Under the pieces are notes generated by a model. The model saw only the letters and a list, made by a program, of their open reading frames with translations, was not told the DNA's origin and made no database searches. Position numbers and translations under genes: made by a program. Source: Pseudomonas sp. NFR16 (GTDB lineage Bacteria; Pseudomonadota; Gammaproteobacteria; Pseudomonadales; Pseudomonadaceae). Taken from it: a stretch of 64,000 nucleotides of DNA. Shown here in pieces: positions 9,077 through 16,999 of this stretch (its first letter is position 1; the number at the start of each line of letters is the position of its first letter). The stretch covers positions 517,969 to 581,968 of the forward strand of contig NZ_FNYJ01000003.1 in assembly GCF_900108875.1 (NCBI RefSeq), given 5' to 3'.

Positions 9077-9388
9077 ATGAACGACAGCATTTACCTCTCG
9101 ATTCAGAACAGCCCCCGTTTCAAGGAGCTGGTCTCGAAAAGGGAACGATTCGCCTGGATTCTCTCGGCGATCATGCTTGGGCTCTATTCCGCTTTCATCC
9201 TTCTGATCGCTTACGGGCCTCAAGTGCTTGGCGCCAAACTCAGCGCCACATCATCCATTACCTGGGGAATGCCAATCGGCGTGGGTCTGATCATCTCCGC
9301 GTTCGTGTTGACCGCCATCTACGTTCGTCGCGCAAACGGCGAATTCGATGAGCTGAACAACGCGATCCTGAAGGAGGCACAACAATGA
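9077..9388 (+). CDS. DUF485 small membrane protein, partner of ActP
   Basis: 103 residues with a soluble, charged N-terminal helix and two membrane segments (about residues 25-48 and 60-83), typical of DUF485 (E. coli YjcH). The start is the ATG at 9077, with GAGG upstream; an earlier in-frame ATG at 9035 has no ribosome site. Its stop overlaps the actP start by 4 bases (ATGA), so the two are translationally coupled. DUF485 proteins are almost always encoded next to ActP-type symporters and are thought to assist them. Confidence 0.9.
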   Translation: MNDSIYLSIQNSPRFKELVSKRERFAWILSAIMLGLYSAFILLIAYGPQVLGAKLSATSSITWGMPIGVGLIISAFVLTAIYVRRANGEFDELNNAILKEAQQ

Positions 9389-11043
9389 TCAGGCGCCTGT
9401 TTGCAGCTTTGGGCCTTGCGGCCTTTGCACCGACACTCTGGGCGGCGGATGCCCTGACTGGCGCTGTGCAGAAACAACCGCTCAACGTGGCCGCGATCGT
9501 CATGTTCGTGATCTTCGTCGGCGCCACGTTGTGCGTGACCTACTGGGCGGCCAAGAAGAACAAGTCGGCAGCGGACTATTACGCGGCTGGCGGCAAGATC
9601 ACCGGTTTCCAGAACGGCCTTGCCATTGCCGGTGACTACATGTCGGCTGCGTCCTTCCTGGGTATTTCCGCTCTGGTGTACGCCTCCGGTTACGACGGCC
9701 TGATCTATTCGATCGGCTTCCTCGTCGGCTGGCCGATCATTCTGTTCCTGATCGCCGAACGCCTGCGCAACCTGGGTAAATACACCTTCGCTGACGTGGC
9801 GTCTTACCGCCTGAAGCAGAAGGAAATCCGTACCCTGTCCGCCTGCGGTTCGCTGGTGGTGGTGGCGTTCTACCTGATCGCGCAAATGGTCGGTGCCGGC
9901 AAGCTGATCCAGCTGCTGTTCGGCCTGGACTACAACGTCGCGGTCGTGCTCGTCGGTATCCTGATGTGCCTGTATGTGCTCTTCGGCGGCATGCTGGCGA
10001 CCACCTGGGTACAGATCATCAAGGCCGTGCTGCTGCTCTCCGGCGCATCGTTCATGGCGCTGATGGTGATGAAGCACGTCAACTTCGACTTCAACGTCCT
10101 GTTCTCCGAAGCCGTGAAGGTTCACCCTAAAGGTGAGGCCATCATGAGCCCGGGCGGTCTGGTGAAAGATCCGATCTCTGCGTTCTCTCTCGGTCTGGCG
10201 CTGATGTTCGGCACCGCCGGTCTGCCGCACATCCTGATGCGCTTCTTCACTGTGAGCGACGCGAAGGAGGCTCGTAAATCGGTTCTCTACGCGACCGGCT
10301 TCATCGGCTACTTCTACATCCTGACCTTCATCATCGGCTTCGGCGCGATCCTGCTGGTCAGCACCAACCCGGCGTTCAAGGATGCAGCGGGCGCTCTGTT
10401 GGGCGGTAACAACATGGCGGCGGTTCACCTGGCCAACGCGGTAGGCGGCAGTCTGTTCCTGGGCTTCATCTCGGCGGTGGCGTTCGCGACCATCCTAGCG
10501 GTGGTGGCAGGTCTGACACTGGCGGGTGCATCGGCGGTGTCCCATGACCTGTACGCCAGTGTGATCAAGGCGGGCAAAGCCAACGAGAAAGATGAAATCC
10601 GCGTATCGAAGATCACCACCGTCGCGCTGGCAATCGTTGCCATCGTGCTGGGTATCGCCTTCGAAAGTCAGAACATCGCGTTCATGGTGGGCCTGGCGTT
10701 CTCGATCGCAGCCAGCTGCAACTTCCCTGTGCTGCTGCTCTCGATGTACTGGAAGAACCTGACCACCCGCGGCGCCATGATCGGCGGCTGGATGGGGCTT
10801 ATCAGCGCCGTGGTGCTGATGATTCTCGGCCCGACCATCTGGGTGCAGATCCTGCACCACGAAAAGGCCATCTTCCCGTACGAATACCCGGCATTCTTCT
10901 CGATCATCATCGCGTTCGTGGGGATCTGGTTCTTCTCGATCACCGACAAGTCGAAAGCGGCCGAGGGCGAGCGAGCCCTGTTCTTCCCGCAGTTCGTGCG
11001 TTCGCAGACCGGCCTCGGCGCCAGTGGGGCGGTTTCTCACTGA
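9385..11043 (+). CDS. actP: ActP cation/acetate symporter
   Basis: 552-residue sodium:solute symporter family protein (SSS, LeuT fold). An N-terminal leader-like hydrophobic stretch is followed by about 13 membrane segments. Family signatures visible include '[20 protein letters not shown]', '[19 protein letters not shown]' and '[16 protein letters not shown]'. ActP imports acetate and other short carboxylates (glycolate, pyruvate in some relatives) with a cation. The gene is coupled to the DUF485 gene and closed by a terminator. No acetyl-CoA synthetase gene is present, unlike the E. coli acs-yjcH-actP operon. Confidence 0.93.
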   Translation: MIRRLFAALGLAAFAPTLWAADALTGAVQKQPLNVAAIVMFVIFVGATLCVTYWAAKKNKSAADYYAAGGKITGFQNGLAIAGDYMSAASFLGISALVYASGYDGLIYSIGFLVGWPIILFLIAERLRNLGKYTFADVASYRLKQKEIRTLSACGSLVVVAFYLIAQMVGAGKLIQLLFGLDYNVAVVLVGILMCLYVLFGGMLATTWVQIIKAVLLLSGASFMALMVMKHVNFDFNVLFSEAVKVHPKGEAIMSPGGLVKDPISAFSLGLALMFGTAGLPHILMRFFTVSDAKEARKSVLYATGFIGYFYILTFIIGFGAILLVSTNPAFKDAAGALLGGNNMAAVHLANAVGGSLFLGFISAVAFATILAVVAGLTLAGASAVSHDLYASVIKAGKANEKDEIRVSKITTVALAIVAIVLGIAFESQNIAFMVGLAFSIAASCNFPVLLLSMYWKNLTTRGAMIGGWMGLISAVVLMILGPTIWVQILHHEKAIFPYEYPAFFSIIIAFVGIWFFSITDKSKAAEGERALFFPQFVRSQTGLGASGAVSH

Positions 11044-11065
11044 TCTGAGGTTTCAACGCTACATG

Positions 11066-11089
11066 AACCCCGCTTCGGCGGGGTTTTTT
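11066..11089 (+). terminator. Intrinsic terminator of the DUF485-actP operon
   Basis: Stem AACCCCGC / GCGGGGTT with a TTCG loop, followed directly by T-run to 11089, 22 bases past the actP stop codon. Confidence 0.95.
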
Positions 11090-11228
11090 ATGGGTTTCAC
11101 GGCTGCGGAAGTGGGGCCGGCCCCTCAATGTATCGCCTGCGAGCGGGTGTTTCGCGGATGAATCTGCTCCTGGCATCGAATGCATCTGGCCTTGAGAAGA
11201 GTGGAGGGACTTCTATTTGCTACCTATA

Positions 11229-11257
11229 AAAAAACCCGCCACGAAGGCGGGTTTTTT
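11229..11257 (-). terminator. Bidirectional terminator between actP and the DUF3309 gene
   Basis: Symmetric A6-CCCGCC / GGCGGG-T6 hairpin with a 5-base loop. It lies 17 bases beyond the 3' end of the minus-strand DUF3309 gene and can stop transcripts from both sides. Confidence 0.93.
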
Positions 11258-11274
11258 CACTGGTTGCCAGGAGG

Positions 11275-11433
11275 TCATATCCTGCCGAGCAGCACCAGAA
11301 TCAACAGAATCACCAGGATCGTACCGATGATACCCGACGGACCGTAGCCCCAACTTCTGGAGTGTGGGAAGACGGGAAGACCGCCGATCAACAGGAGGAT
11401 CAGAATGATGATAAGAATTGTGCCGATGCCCAT
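11275..11433 (-). CDS. DUF3309 mini membrane protein
   Basis: 52 residues. Two hydrophobic stretches (TILIIILILLLIGG and GTILVILLILVLLGRI) flank a short PHSRSWGYGPSG linker, which is the diagnostic DUF3309 layout. The start ATG at 11433 has AAGGAA upstream; longer in-frame extensions upstream are not supported. Function is unknown; such proteins are common and often stress-induced in proteobacteria. It is monocistronic, with its own terminator. Confidence 0.9.
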   Translation of the reverse strand: MGIGTILIIILILLLIGGLPVFPHSRSWGYGPSGIIGTILVILLILVLLGRI

Positions 11434-11948
11434 GACGAGTTCCTTCTTGTGTACTTGGTAGATGGCCGTGCAGTTCAAGATTCTGCCAACTTGGCGAAAT
11501 GTTGTGCTGCCTGATTAATCCGACTGTCGGCATAATCAAAAGGTTCTGATTTCAGGAAATAAAAATTAACAACAGAAAAAAAGGCTTATAAATTATGGGC
11601 TTGTAATATTTATTGGTTGGCTTCTCATGATGTTAAATCGCTTTATCTCCTCTTGTAAGAGGCGGTTTGAGTCCGGAACTAATGATTGACGGATGGGTCG
11701 GCAGAAAGTTCTGAACCTGCCGTAATAGCAAGCAAGCTAACAGTCGTCCTCGGTTTGGTACGTCGACTCACCGTCGCATCTTTTGTTTATTGTCTTTATT
11801 CGCCCGCCGTTGCCGATGAGGCGAAGTGAAATCTGCTCAGGCGGGTGGCGGTTTGCATTGCATATTCAGCGAGCTGATGAAGGGGTTGTCGGACAATTTG
11901 TCTGTTTAAACTGAGGCCAACTCCCTCGTAACCGACAAGGCAATTGCT
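11434..11948. other. AT-rich divergent intergenic region
   Basis: 515 bases without a convincing gene. The segment from about 11500 to 11690 is markedly AT-rich, with A-runs and TTATAAATTATG-like sequence. It lies upstream of both the DUF3309 gene and the SDR gene, so it carries their promoters. No specific operator was recognised. Confidence 0.5.
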
Positions 11949-12764
11949 ATGCAAAATCGCATCATGATCACTGGCGCCGGGTCCGGACTGGGTCGCGAGA
12001 TCGCGCTGCGCTGGGCGCGTGAAGGCTGGCGACTGGCGCTGTCGGACATCACTGACGGCGGGCTGCAAGAGACGTTGAAAGGCGTGCGCGAGGCGGGTGG
12101 GGAAGGCTTCGTGCAACGCTGCGATGTGCGGGACTACAGCCAGTTGACCGCATTGGCCCAGGCGTGCGAGCAGAAGTTCGGCGGCATCGACATTATCGTC
12201 AACAACGCAGGTGTGGCCTCTGGCGGCTTCTTCGACGAGCTTTCACTCGAGGACTGGGACTGGCAGATCGCGATTAATCTGATGGGCGTCGTCAAAGGCT
12301 GCAAAGCGTTCCTGCCGTTGCTCGCGCAGAGCAAGGGCAAGATCATCAACATCGCCTCGATGGCAGCGTTGATGCAGGGTCCGGCGATGAGCAATTACAA
12401 CGTTGCCAAGGCCGGTGTGGTTGCGTTGTCGGAAAGCCTGCTGGTCGAGCTTCGTCAATCGGAGGTTGGCGTGCACGTCGTGTGTCCTTCCTTCTTTCAG
12501 ACCAATCTGCTTGATTCCTTCCGCGGGCCGACGCCTGCCATGAAAGCCCAGGTTGGCAAACTGCTGGAAAGTTCACCCATCAGCGCCAGTGACATCGCCG
12601 ATTACATCTTCCGGCAAGTGGCCGAAGGCGAGTTCATGATTCTGCCTCACGAACAGGGGCGCATGGCCTGGCATCTCAAGCAGAAAAATCCGCAGATGCT
12701 GTACGACGAGATGGCAATCATGGCCGAGAAGATGCGCGCGAAGGCCAGGTCGGTCAGTTCGTGA
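11949..12764 (+). CDS. Short-chain dehydrogenase/reductase (SDR)
   Basis: 271-residue classical SDR. The N-terminal nucleotide-binding motif TGAGSGLG, the NNAG motif, the IINIASMAAL segment with the catalytic serine and the YNVAK motif with Tyr and Lys are all present. An Asp in the ALSDI segment after the second strand favours NAD(H) over NADP(H). Substrate is unknown. The tail beyond about residue 225 (DYIFRQVAEGEFMILPHEQG) matches SDRs often annotated as acting on lipids or steroids, but that is weak. It is followed after 68 bases by the YnfA gene on the same strand. Confidence 0.88.
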   Translation: MQNRIMITGAGSGLGREIALRWAREGWRLALSDITDGGLQETLKGVREAGGEGFVQRCDVRDYSQLTALAQACEQKFGGIDIIVNNAGVASGGFFDELSLEDWDWQIAINLMGVVKGCKAFLPLLAQSKGKIINIASMAALMQGPAMSNYNVAKAGVVALSESLLVELRQSEVGVHVVCPSFFQTNLLDSFRGPTPAMKAQVGKLLESSPISASDIADYIFRQVAEGEFMILPHEQGRMAWHLKQKNPQMLYDEMAIMAEKMRAKARSVSS

Positions 12765-12832
12765 CGGCCTGAAGCCGGCCATTTCTGATAGGGTGGCCGG
12801 CATCGTTCTGGCCACCTTTGTAGAGAATTCCC

Positions 12833-13168
12833 GTGCTCAACTACCTCTGGTTCTTCCTCGCGGCGCTGTTCGAGATTGCTGGCTGTTACGCCTTCTGGAT
12901 GTGGCTGCGACAGGGCAAAAGTGCGCTCTGGATCGTGCCTGCGCTGGTCAGTCTGACCCTGTTCGCCATGCTGTTGACCCGTGCGGAAGCTCAGTTTGCC
13001 GGCCGGGCCTATGCCGCTTACGGCGGCATCTACATCATTGCCTCGATTGCCTGGCTGGGGATCATCGAGCGCGCGCGGCCGCTGGGCTCAGACTGGATTG
13101 GCGTCGCGTTCTGTGTGATCGGCGCAACCATCATCCTGCTGGGCCCTCGCTGGACCCAGACCCTTTGA
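12833..13168 (+). CDS. YnfA family (UPF0060) membrane protein
   Basis: 111 residues with four membrane segments, matching the UPF0060/YnfA family in length and in motifs such as '[15 protein letters not shown]', '[12 protein letters not shown]' and '[13 protein letters not shown]'. The fold resembles small multidrug resistance transporters, but a transport role is unproven here. Start is a GTG with a weak AGAG site. It may be read through from the SDR gene. Confidence 0.9.
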   Translation: MLNYLWFFLAALFEIAGCYAFWMWLRQGKSALWIVPALVSLTLFAMLLTRAEAQFAGRAYAAYGGIYIIASIAWLGIIERARPLGSDWIGVAFCVIGATIILLGPRWTQTL

Positions 13169-13374
13169 CGCGAGCCTGTTCGGGCCAGGAAAAATCTGAC
13201 GTCTGCAAAGCGGGTTTCACACGGAGTCCAGCCGACGCGGCTTCTTGTAGGAATCGTCTGTCGGCCATGTGCGCAAGTCGTTGAAGGGCGTTACTGATTT
13301 GTCCTGTACGCATTGATGCACCGATGCCTGCGGGTCAACCTGCTGACTTGGTGACCTCCAAGGGAGTAGGAAAC

Positions 13375-13572
13375 ATGCTGGTATTGACGAGGGAAATCGG
13401 AGACACATTCTCCATCGGCGACGACATTACCGTGCAGATTCTGGGCATCACGGGCAATCAGGTTCGTCTCGGTATCGAGGCGCCGCAGTACGTAAAGATC
13501 CATCGTGCCGAGGTCTACCGACGGATCGCCGCACGCCTGCAGCAGTTGGCGGCGCAGAGGGCCGGCAGGTAG
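13375..13572 (+). CDS. csrA: CsrA/RsmA-family RNA-binding regulator (divergent paralogue)
   Basis: 65 residues. CsrA proteins are dimers that bind GGA motifs in mRNA leaders and control translation of biofilm, virulence and carbon-storage genes. The protein begins MLVLTREIGDTFSIGDD and keeps Leu4, Arg6, GNQVRLGI and the HR pair (Arg44), but position 7, basic in E. coli CsrA, is Glu, and position 42 is Ile. The start ATG has AGGGAGTAGG upstream. Pseudomonads usually carry several csrA genes, and this looks like an accessory one rather than the main RsmA. It stands alone, convergent with the YheU-like gene. Confidence 0.9.
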   Translation: MLVLTREIGDTFSIGDDITVQILGITGNQVRLGIEAPQYVKIHRAEVYRRIAARLQQLAAQRAGR

Positions 13573-13582
13573 ACGACGGTTT

Positions 13583-13813
13583 TCACTCCTCGAAATATTC
13601 TTTCGGTACGTCGTGCTTGAGCATCAGTTGACACTGCTGGCTGTCGAGGTCAAAAAAAATCACCGCCTGACCCTTGCTCAGTGCATGGCGGACGCGCAGG
13701 ACCCGGGTTTCCAGCGGTGTTTCATCACCGTTATCCGTGCCATCGCGGGTGACAAAATCCTCGATCAGTCGCGTAAGGGTGTCGGCTTCGAGTTGGTCGT
13801 GAGGGATCAGCAT
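13583..13813 (-). CDS. YheU family (UPF0270) protein
   Basis: 76 residues, starting MLIPHDQLEADTLTRLIEDF and containing VTRDGTDNGDETPLETRV, which matches the YheU/UPF0270 family along its whole length. Function is unknown. A start ATG is present at 13813. It lies tail-to-tail with the csrA paralogue, only 10 bases away. Confidence 0.88.
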   Translation of the reverse strand: MLIPHDQLEADTLTRLIEDFVTRDGTDNGDETPLETRVLRVRHALSKGQAVIFFDLDSQQCQLMLKHDVPKEYFEE

Positions 13814-13917
13814 GGAATTCTCGGTGTGCGCAGGGGCGGATGGCGGCGATGCTAGCGCGGTCCGAGAATCGAGGCTACATCCGCCATGTCAGATTCCCAC
13901 ACCAGTTGCCGACTGCA

Positions 13918-13946
13918 GGAAGCCCACTCTGCGCGAGCGGGCTTCC
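13918..13946 (-). terminator. Hairpin at the end of the NAGGN operon
   Basis: 12-bp stem GGAAGCCCACTC / GAGCGGGCTTCC (one G-U pair) with a 5-base loop, starting 13 bases beyond the stop codon of the peptidase gene. No U-tract follows on the minus strand, so it may act as a stabilising or weak terminating hairpin. Confidence 0.65.
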
Positions 13947-13959
13947 ACGACTGGGCCGA

Positions 13960-15144
13960 TCAGCGCTGGCCCATCAACGTGTCCACGGACGGCACGCGGG
14001 TGTCGCTTTCCATCTGCGCGTCGTGCTCCAGTTGGTGACTGAAGTTTTCCAGTGAAGCGTTGGACGGATGCGCATCGCTGGCGAAGACCGGCGGGCTCAT
14101 GATGTAGGCGGTCAGCAGCCGGCTCAAGGTGTTGAGGCTGTCGATGTGCGTCCTTTCATAACCGTGGGTCGCGTCACAGCCGAAGGCCAGCAACGCCGTG
14201 CGGGTGTCGTAACCGGCAGTGATCGCCGAGTGGGCATCGCTGTAGTAGTAGCGGAACAGGTCGCGCCGCACCGAGAGCTCTTTTTCCTGCCCCAGGCGCA
14301 GCAGGTGGCGGGACAGATGATAGTCATACGGCCCGCCGGAATCCTGCATCGCTACGCTCACCGCGTGTTCGCTGGAGTGTTGGCCCGGAGCAACCGGCGC
14401 AATGTCGATGCCGACGAACTCGCTGACGTCCCACGGCAGGCTGCCCGCCGCCCCGCTGCCGGTTTCCTCGGTAATGGTAAACAGCGGATGACAGTCGATC
14501 ATCGGTTCCGCGCCACTGTCGACAATCGCCTTGAGCGCAGCGAGCAGGGCGGCGACGCCGGCTTTGTCGTCCAGATGGCGCGCGCTGATGTGGCCGCTGT
14601 CGGTGAACTCAGGTAATGGATCGAACGCCACGAAGTCGCCGATGTTGACGCCCAGCGATTCGCAGTCGGCGCGGGTGGCGCTGTAAGCGTCCAGCCGCAA
14701 CTCGATGTGGTCCCAGCTGATGGGCATGGTGTCGACGGCGGTGTTAAACGCGTGCCCCGACGCCATCAGCGGCAGCACGCTGCCGCGAATCACGCCGGTG
14801 TCGGTGAACACGCTGACGCGGCTGCCTTCAGCGAAGCGGCTCGACCAGCAGCCTACCGGTGCCAGGCCCAGCCGGCCGTTGTCTTTAACTTCGCGCACGC
14901 TGGCGCCGATGGTGTCCAGGTGAGCGGAAACGGCCCGGTCCGGACTGCTCTGCTTGCCTTTGAGGGTGGCGCGGATCGTCCCCCGACGCGTCAGCTCGAA
15001 GGGAATGCCGAGTTCTTCCAGGCGCTCTGCGACATAGCGCACGATGGTGTCGGTAAAGCCCGTAGGGCTGGGAATCGCGAGCATTTCCAGCAGGACTTTC
15101 TGCAGGTAATTCAGATCCGGTTCGAGGATTTTTGCAGTGGTCAT
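13960..15144 (-). CDS. M42-family metallopeptidase of the NAGGN osmolyte system
   Basis: 394 residues of the M42 (glutamyl aminopeptidase-like) family, in the subgroup that travels with N-acetylglutaminylglutamine amide genes. Di-zinc site motifs are visible: VSAHLDTIGA, HLDDKAGVAALL and TEETGSGAAG. The likely role is turnover or processing of the dipeptide osmolyte. The start ATG has GGAG at good spacing. It is the last gene of the asnO-ngg-peptidase cluster but is separated from ngg by 103 bases that hold an inverted repeat, so its expression may be partly uncoupled. Confidence 0.88.
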   Translation of the reverse strand: MTTAKILEPDLNYLQKVLLEMLAIPSPTGFTDTIVRYVAERLEELGIPFELTRRGTIRATLKGKQSSPDRAVSAHLDTIGASVREVKDNGRLGLAPVGCWSSRFAEGSRVSVFTDTGVIRGSVLPLMASGHAFNTAVDTMPISWDHIELRLDAYSATRADCESLGVNIGDFVAFDPLPEFTDSGHISARHLDDKAGVAALLAALKAIVDSGAEPMIDCHPLFTITEETGSGAAGSLPWDVSEFVGIDIAPVAPGQHSSEHAVSVAMQDSGGPYDYHLSRHLLRLGQEKELSVRRDLFRYYYSDAHSAITAGYDTRTALLAFGCDATHGYERTHIDSLNTLSRLLTAYIMSPPVFASDAHPSNASLENFSHQLEHDAQMESDTRVPSVDTLMGQR

Positions 15145-15160
15145 GGGAGGCTCCTATCGG

Positions 15161-15242
15161 AGCAGCTACGAGCTTCAAGCTGTAAGCCGCAAGTGGTCGC
15201 GCTGACCTCGCTTGCAGCTGATGCTTGAAGCTTGCCGCTGCT
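15161..15242. repeat. Imperfect inverted repeat between ngg and the M42 peptidase gene
   Basis: A roughly 32-base arm at 15161-15193 (AGCAGCTACGAGCTTCAAGC...) is mirrored by an arm at 15211-15242 (CTTGCAGCTGATGCTTGAAG...). The AGCTTCAAGC / GCTTGAAGCT core is characteristic of a Pseudomonas REP family. In the transcript it would fold into a large hairpin between two operon genes. Confidence 0.8.
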
Positions 15243-15247
15243 GTTAT

Positions 15248-16996
15248 TCAGCCGTGCACAGGCAAGCTATGGGGGAACAGAAGATCGACGAAGCGTTCGG
15301 CGGTCGGCTGCGGTTCGTGATTGGCGAGACCACAGCGTTCGTTGGCTTCGATGAACACGTATTCCGGTTGATCGGCGGCAGGGACCATCAGGTCCAGGCC
15401 CACCACCGGGATGTCGAGGGCGCGGGCGGCGCGGACAGCCGCATCTTTAAGCACTGGATGAAGGATTGCGGTGACGTCCTCCAGGCAGCCGCCGGTGTGC
15501 AGGTTGGCGGTGCGACGGACCGCCAGCCGCTGATCGGCGGGCAGCACGCTGTCGAACGTGAAGCCGGCATCCTCCACGGTCCGACGGGTTTCGTCGTCCA
15601 TCGGGATCTTGCTTTCTCCCCCCGTCGCTGCGGCGCGTCGGCGGCTCTGGGCTTCGATCAACTGGCCGACGGTGTGTCGGCCATCGCCCATGATTTCGGC
15701 AGGACGGCGAATGGCCGCCGCCACCACTTCAAAGCCGATGACGACAATGCGCAGGTCGAGGCCTTCGTGGAAGCTTTCCAGCAACACACGGCTGTCGAAC
15801 TGTCGAGCGCGCTCGACCGCTGCCTGCACGTCATCGATAGTGCGCAGATCCACGGCCACGCCCTGGCCCTGTTCACCGTCCACCGGCTTGACCACCACCC
15901 GCTCGTGTTCATCGAGGAACGCAAGGTTGTCGTCGCCATTGCCCGCCATCTGCTGGACCGGTACTTCAAGACCTGCGGCTTTGAGCGCTTTCTGCGTCAG
16001 TCGCTTGTCCTGACAAAGCGTCATGCTGACCGCCGTGGTCAGGTCGCTCAACGACTCGCGGCAACGAATTCGGCGCCCGCCATGAATCAGCGTGAACAGG
16101 CCTGCCTCGGCATCGTCCACCTGCACTTCGATGCCGCGACGGTGGGCTTCATCGACGATGATCCGTGCGTAAGGGTTGAATTCCGCCTGCGGACCGGGGC
16201 CCAGGAAGAGTTTCTCGTTGATACCGTTTTTACGTTTGATAGCGAACGTCGGCAGGTTGCGAAAGCCGAGTTTGTTGTACAAGTTTTTTGCCTGCTGGTT
16301 GTCGTGCAGGACTGACAGGTCCAGATACGCCAGCCCCCGGCTCTGAAAATGCTCGATCAGATGGCGCACCAGCACTTCGCCGACACCAGGCCGCGTGCAT
16401 TGCGGGTCGACCGCCAGGCACCAGAGGCTGCTGCCGTTTTCCGGGTCGTTGAAGGCCTTCTGATGATTGAGTCCCATCACGCTGCCGATGACCGCATTAG
16501 TGCTCTCATCCTCGGCGATCCAGTACACCGGGCCGCCCAGATGGCGAGGCGTCAGCAGGTTCGGATCGATGGGCAGCATGCCGCGCGCGATGTACAGGTT
16601 GTTGATGGCGGTCCAGTCGTCCTGGTTCTGCGCGCGCCGAATGCGAAATCCGCGAAACACTCGTTGCGCAGGGCGGTAGTCGCTGAACCACAGACGCAAC
16701 GTGTCGGAGGGGTCCAGAAACAGCTGCTGTGGCGACTGTGCCAGCACTTGCTGGGGCGCTGCCACATAGAGCGCAATGTCGCGCTCCCCGGGCTTTTCAT
16801 TGAGCAGGTCGTCTGCCAGCGTCGCAGGATCGGGATAGGTATGCCCGATCAACAGGCGTCCCCAGCCGCAATGCAGGGCCAGAGGCTCGGCGTCCATCGC
16901 GCTGCCATCCTCGGCGAGCCGTGCCTGCAGGCGCTCGTAGGACGGCGGCTGACCACGCAAGAGGCGCTGGTTATAGATCGAAGCGTTGGCTTTCAT
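15248..16996 (-). CDS. ngg: N-acetylglutaminylglutamine synthetase (GNAT plus ATP-grasp fusion)
   Basis: 582 residues. The N-terminal half holds a GNAT acetyltransferase (about residues 110-280, with CLAVDPQCTRPGVGEVLVRH as the acetyl-CoA loop). The C-terminal half (about 290-580) is an ATP-grasp ligase with VVVKPVDGEQGQGVAVD and FIEANERCGLANHEPQP motifs. Together they make N-acetylglutaminylglutamine, the precursor of the osmolyte NAGGN. The gene starts 3 bases after the asnO stop, with AAGGA as ribosome site, so the pair is co-transcribed and probably translationally linked. Confidence 0.93.
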   Translation of the reverse strand: MKANASIYNQRLLRGQPPSYERLQARLAEDGSAMDAEPLALHCGWGRLLIGHTYPDPATLADDLLNEKPGERDIALYVAAPQQVLAQSPQQLFLDPSDTLRLWFSDYRPAQRVFRGFRIRRAQNQDDWTAINNLYIARGMLPIDPNLLTPRHLGGPVYWIAEDESTNAVIGSVMGLNHQKAFNDPENGSSLWCLAVDPQCTRPGVGEVLVRHLIEHFQSRGLAYLDLSVLHDNQQAKNLYNKLGFRNLPTFAIKRKNGINEKLFLGPGPQAEFNPYARIIVDEAHRRGIEVQVDDAEAGLFTLIHGGRRIRCRESLSDLTTAVSMTLCQDKRLTQKALKAAGLEVPVQQMAGNGDDNLAFLDEHERVVVKPVDGEQGQGVAVDLRTIDDVQAAVERARQFDSRVLLESFHEGLDLRIVVIGFEVVAAAIRRPAEIMGDGRHTVGQLIEAQSRRRAAATGGESKIPMDDETRRTVEDAGFTFDSVLPADQRLAVRRTANLHTGGCLEDVTAILHPVLKDAAVRAARALDIPVVGLDLMVPAADQPEYVFIEANERCGLANHEPQPTAERFVDLLFPHSLPVHG

Positions 16997-16999
16997 CGG

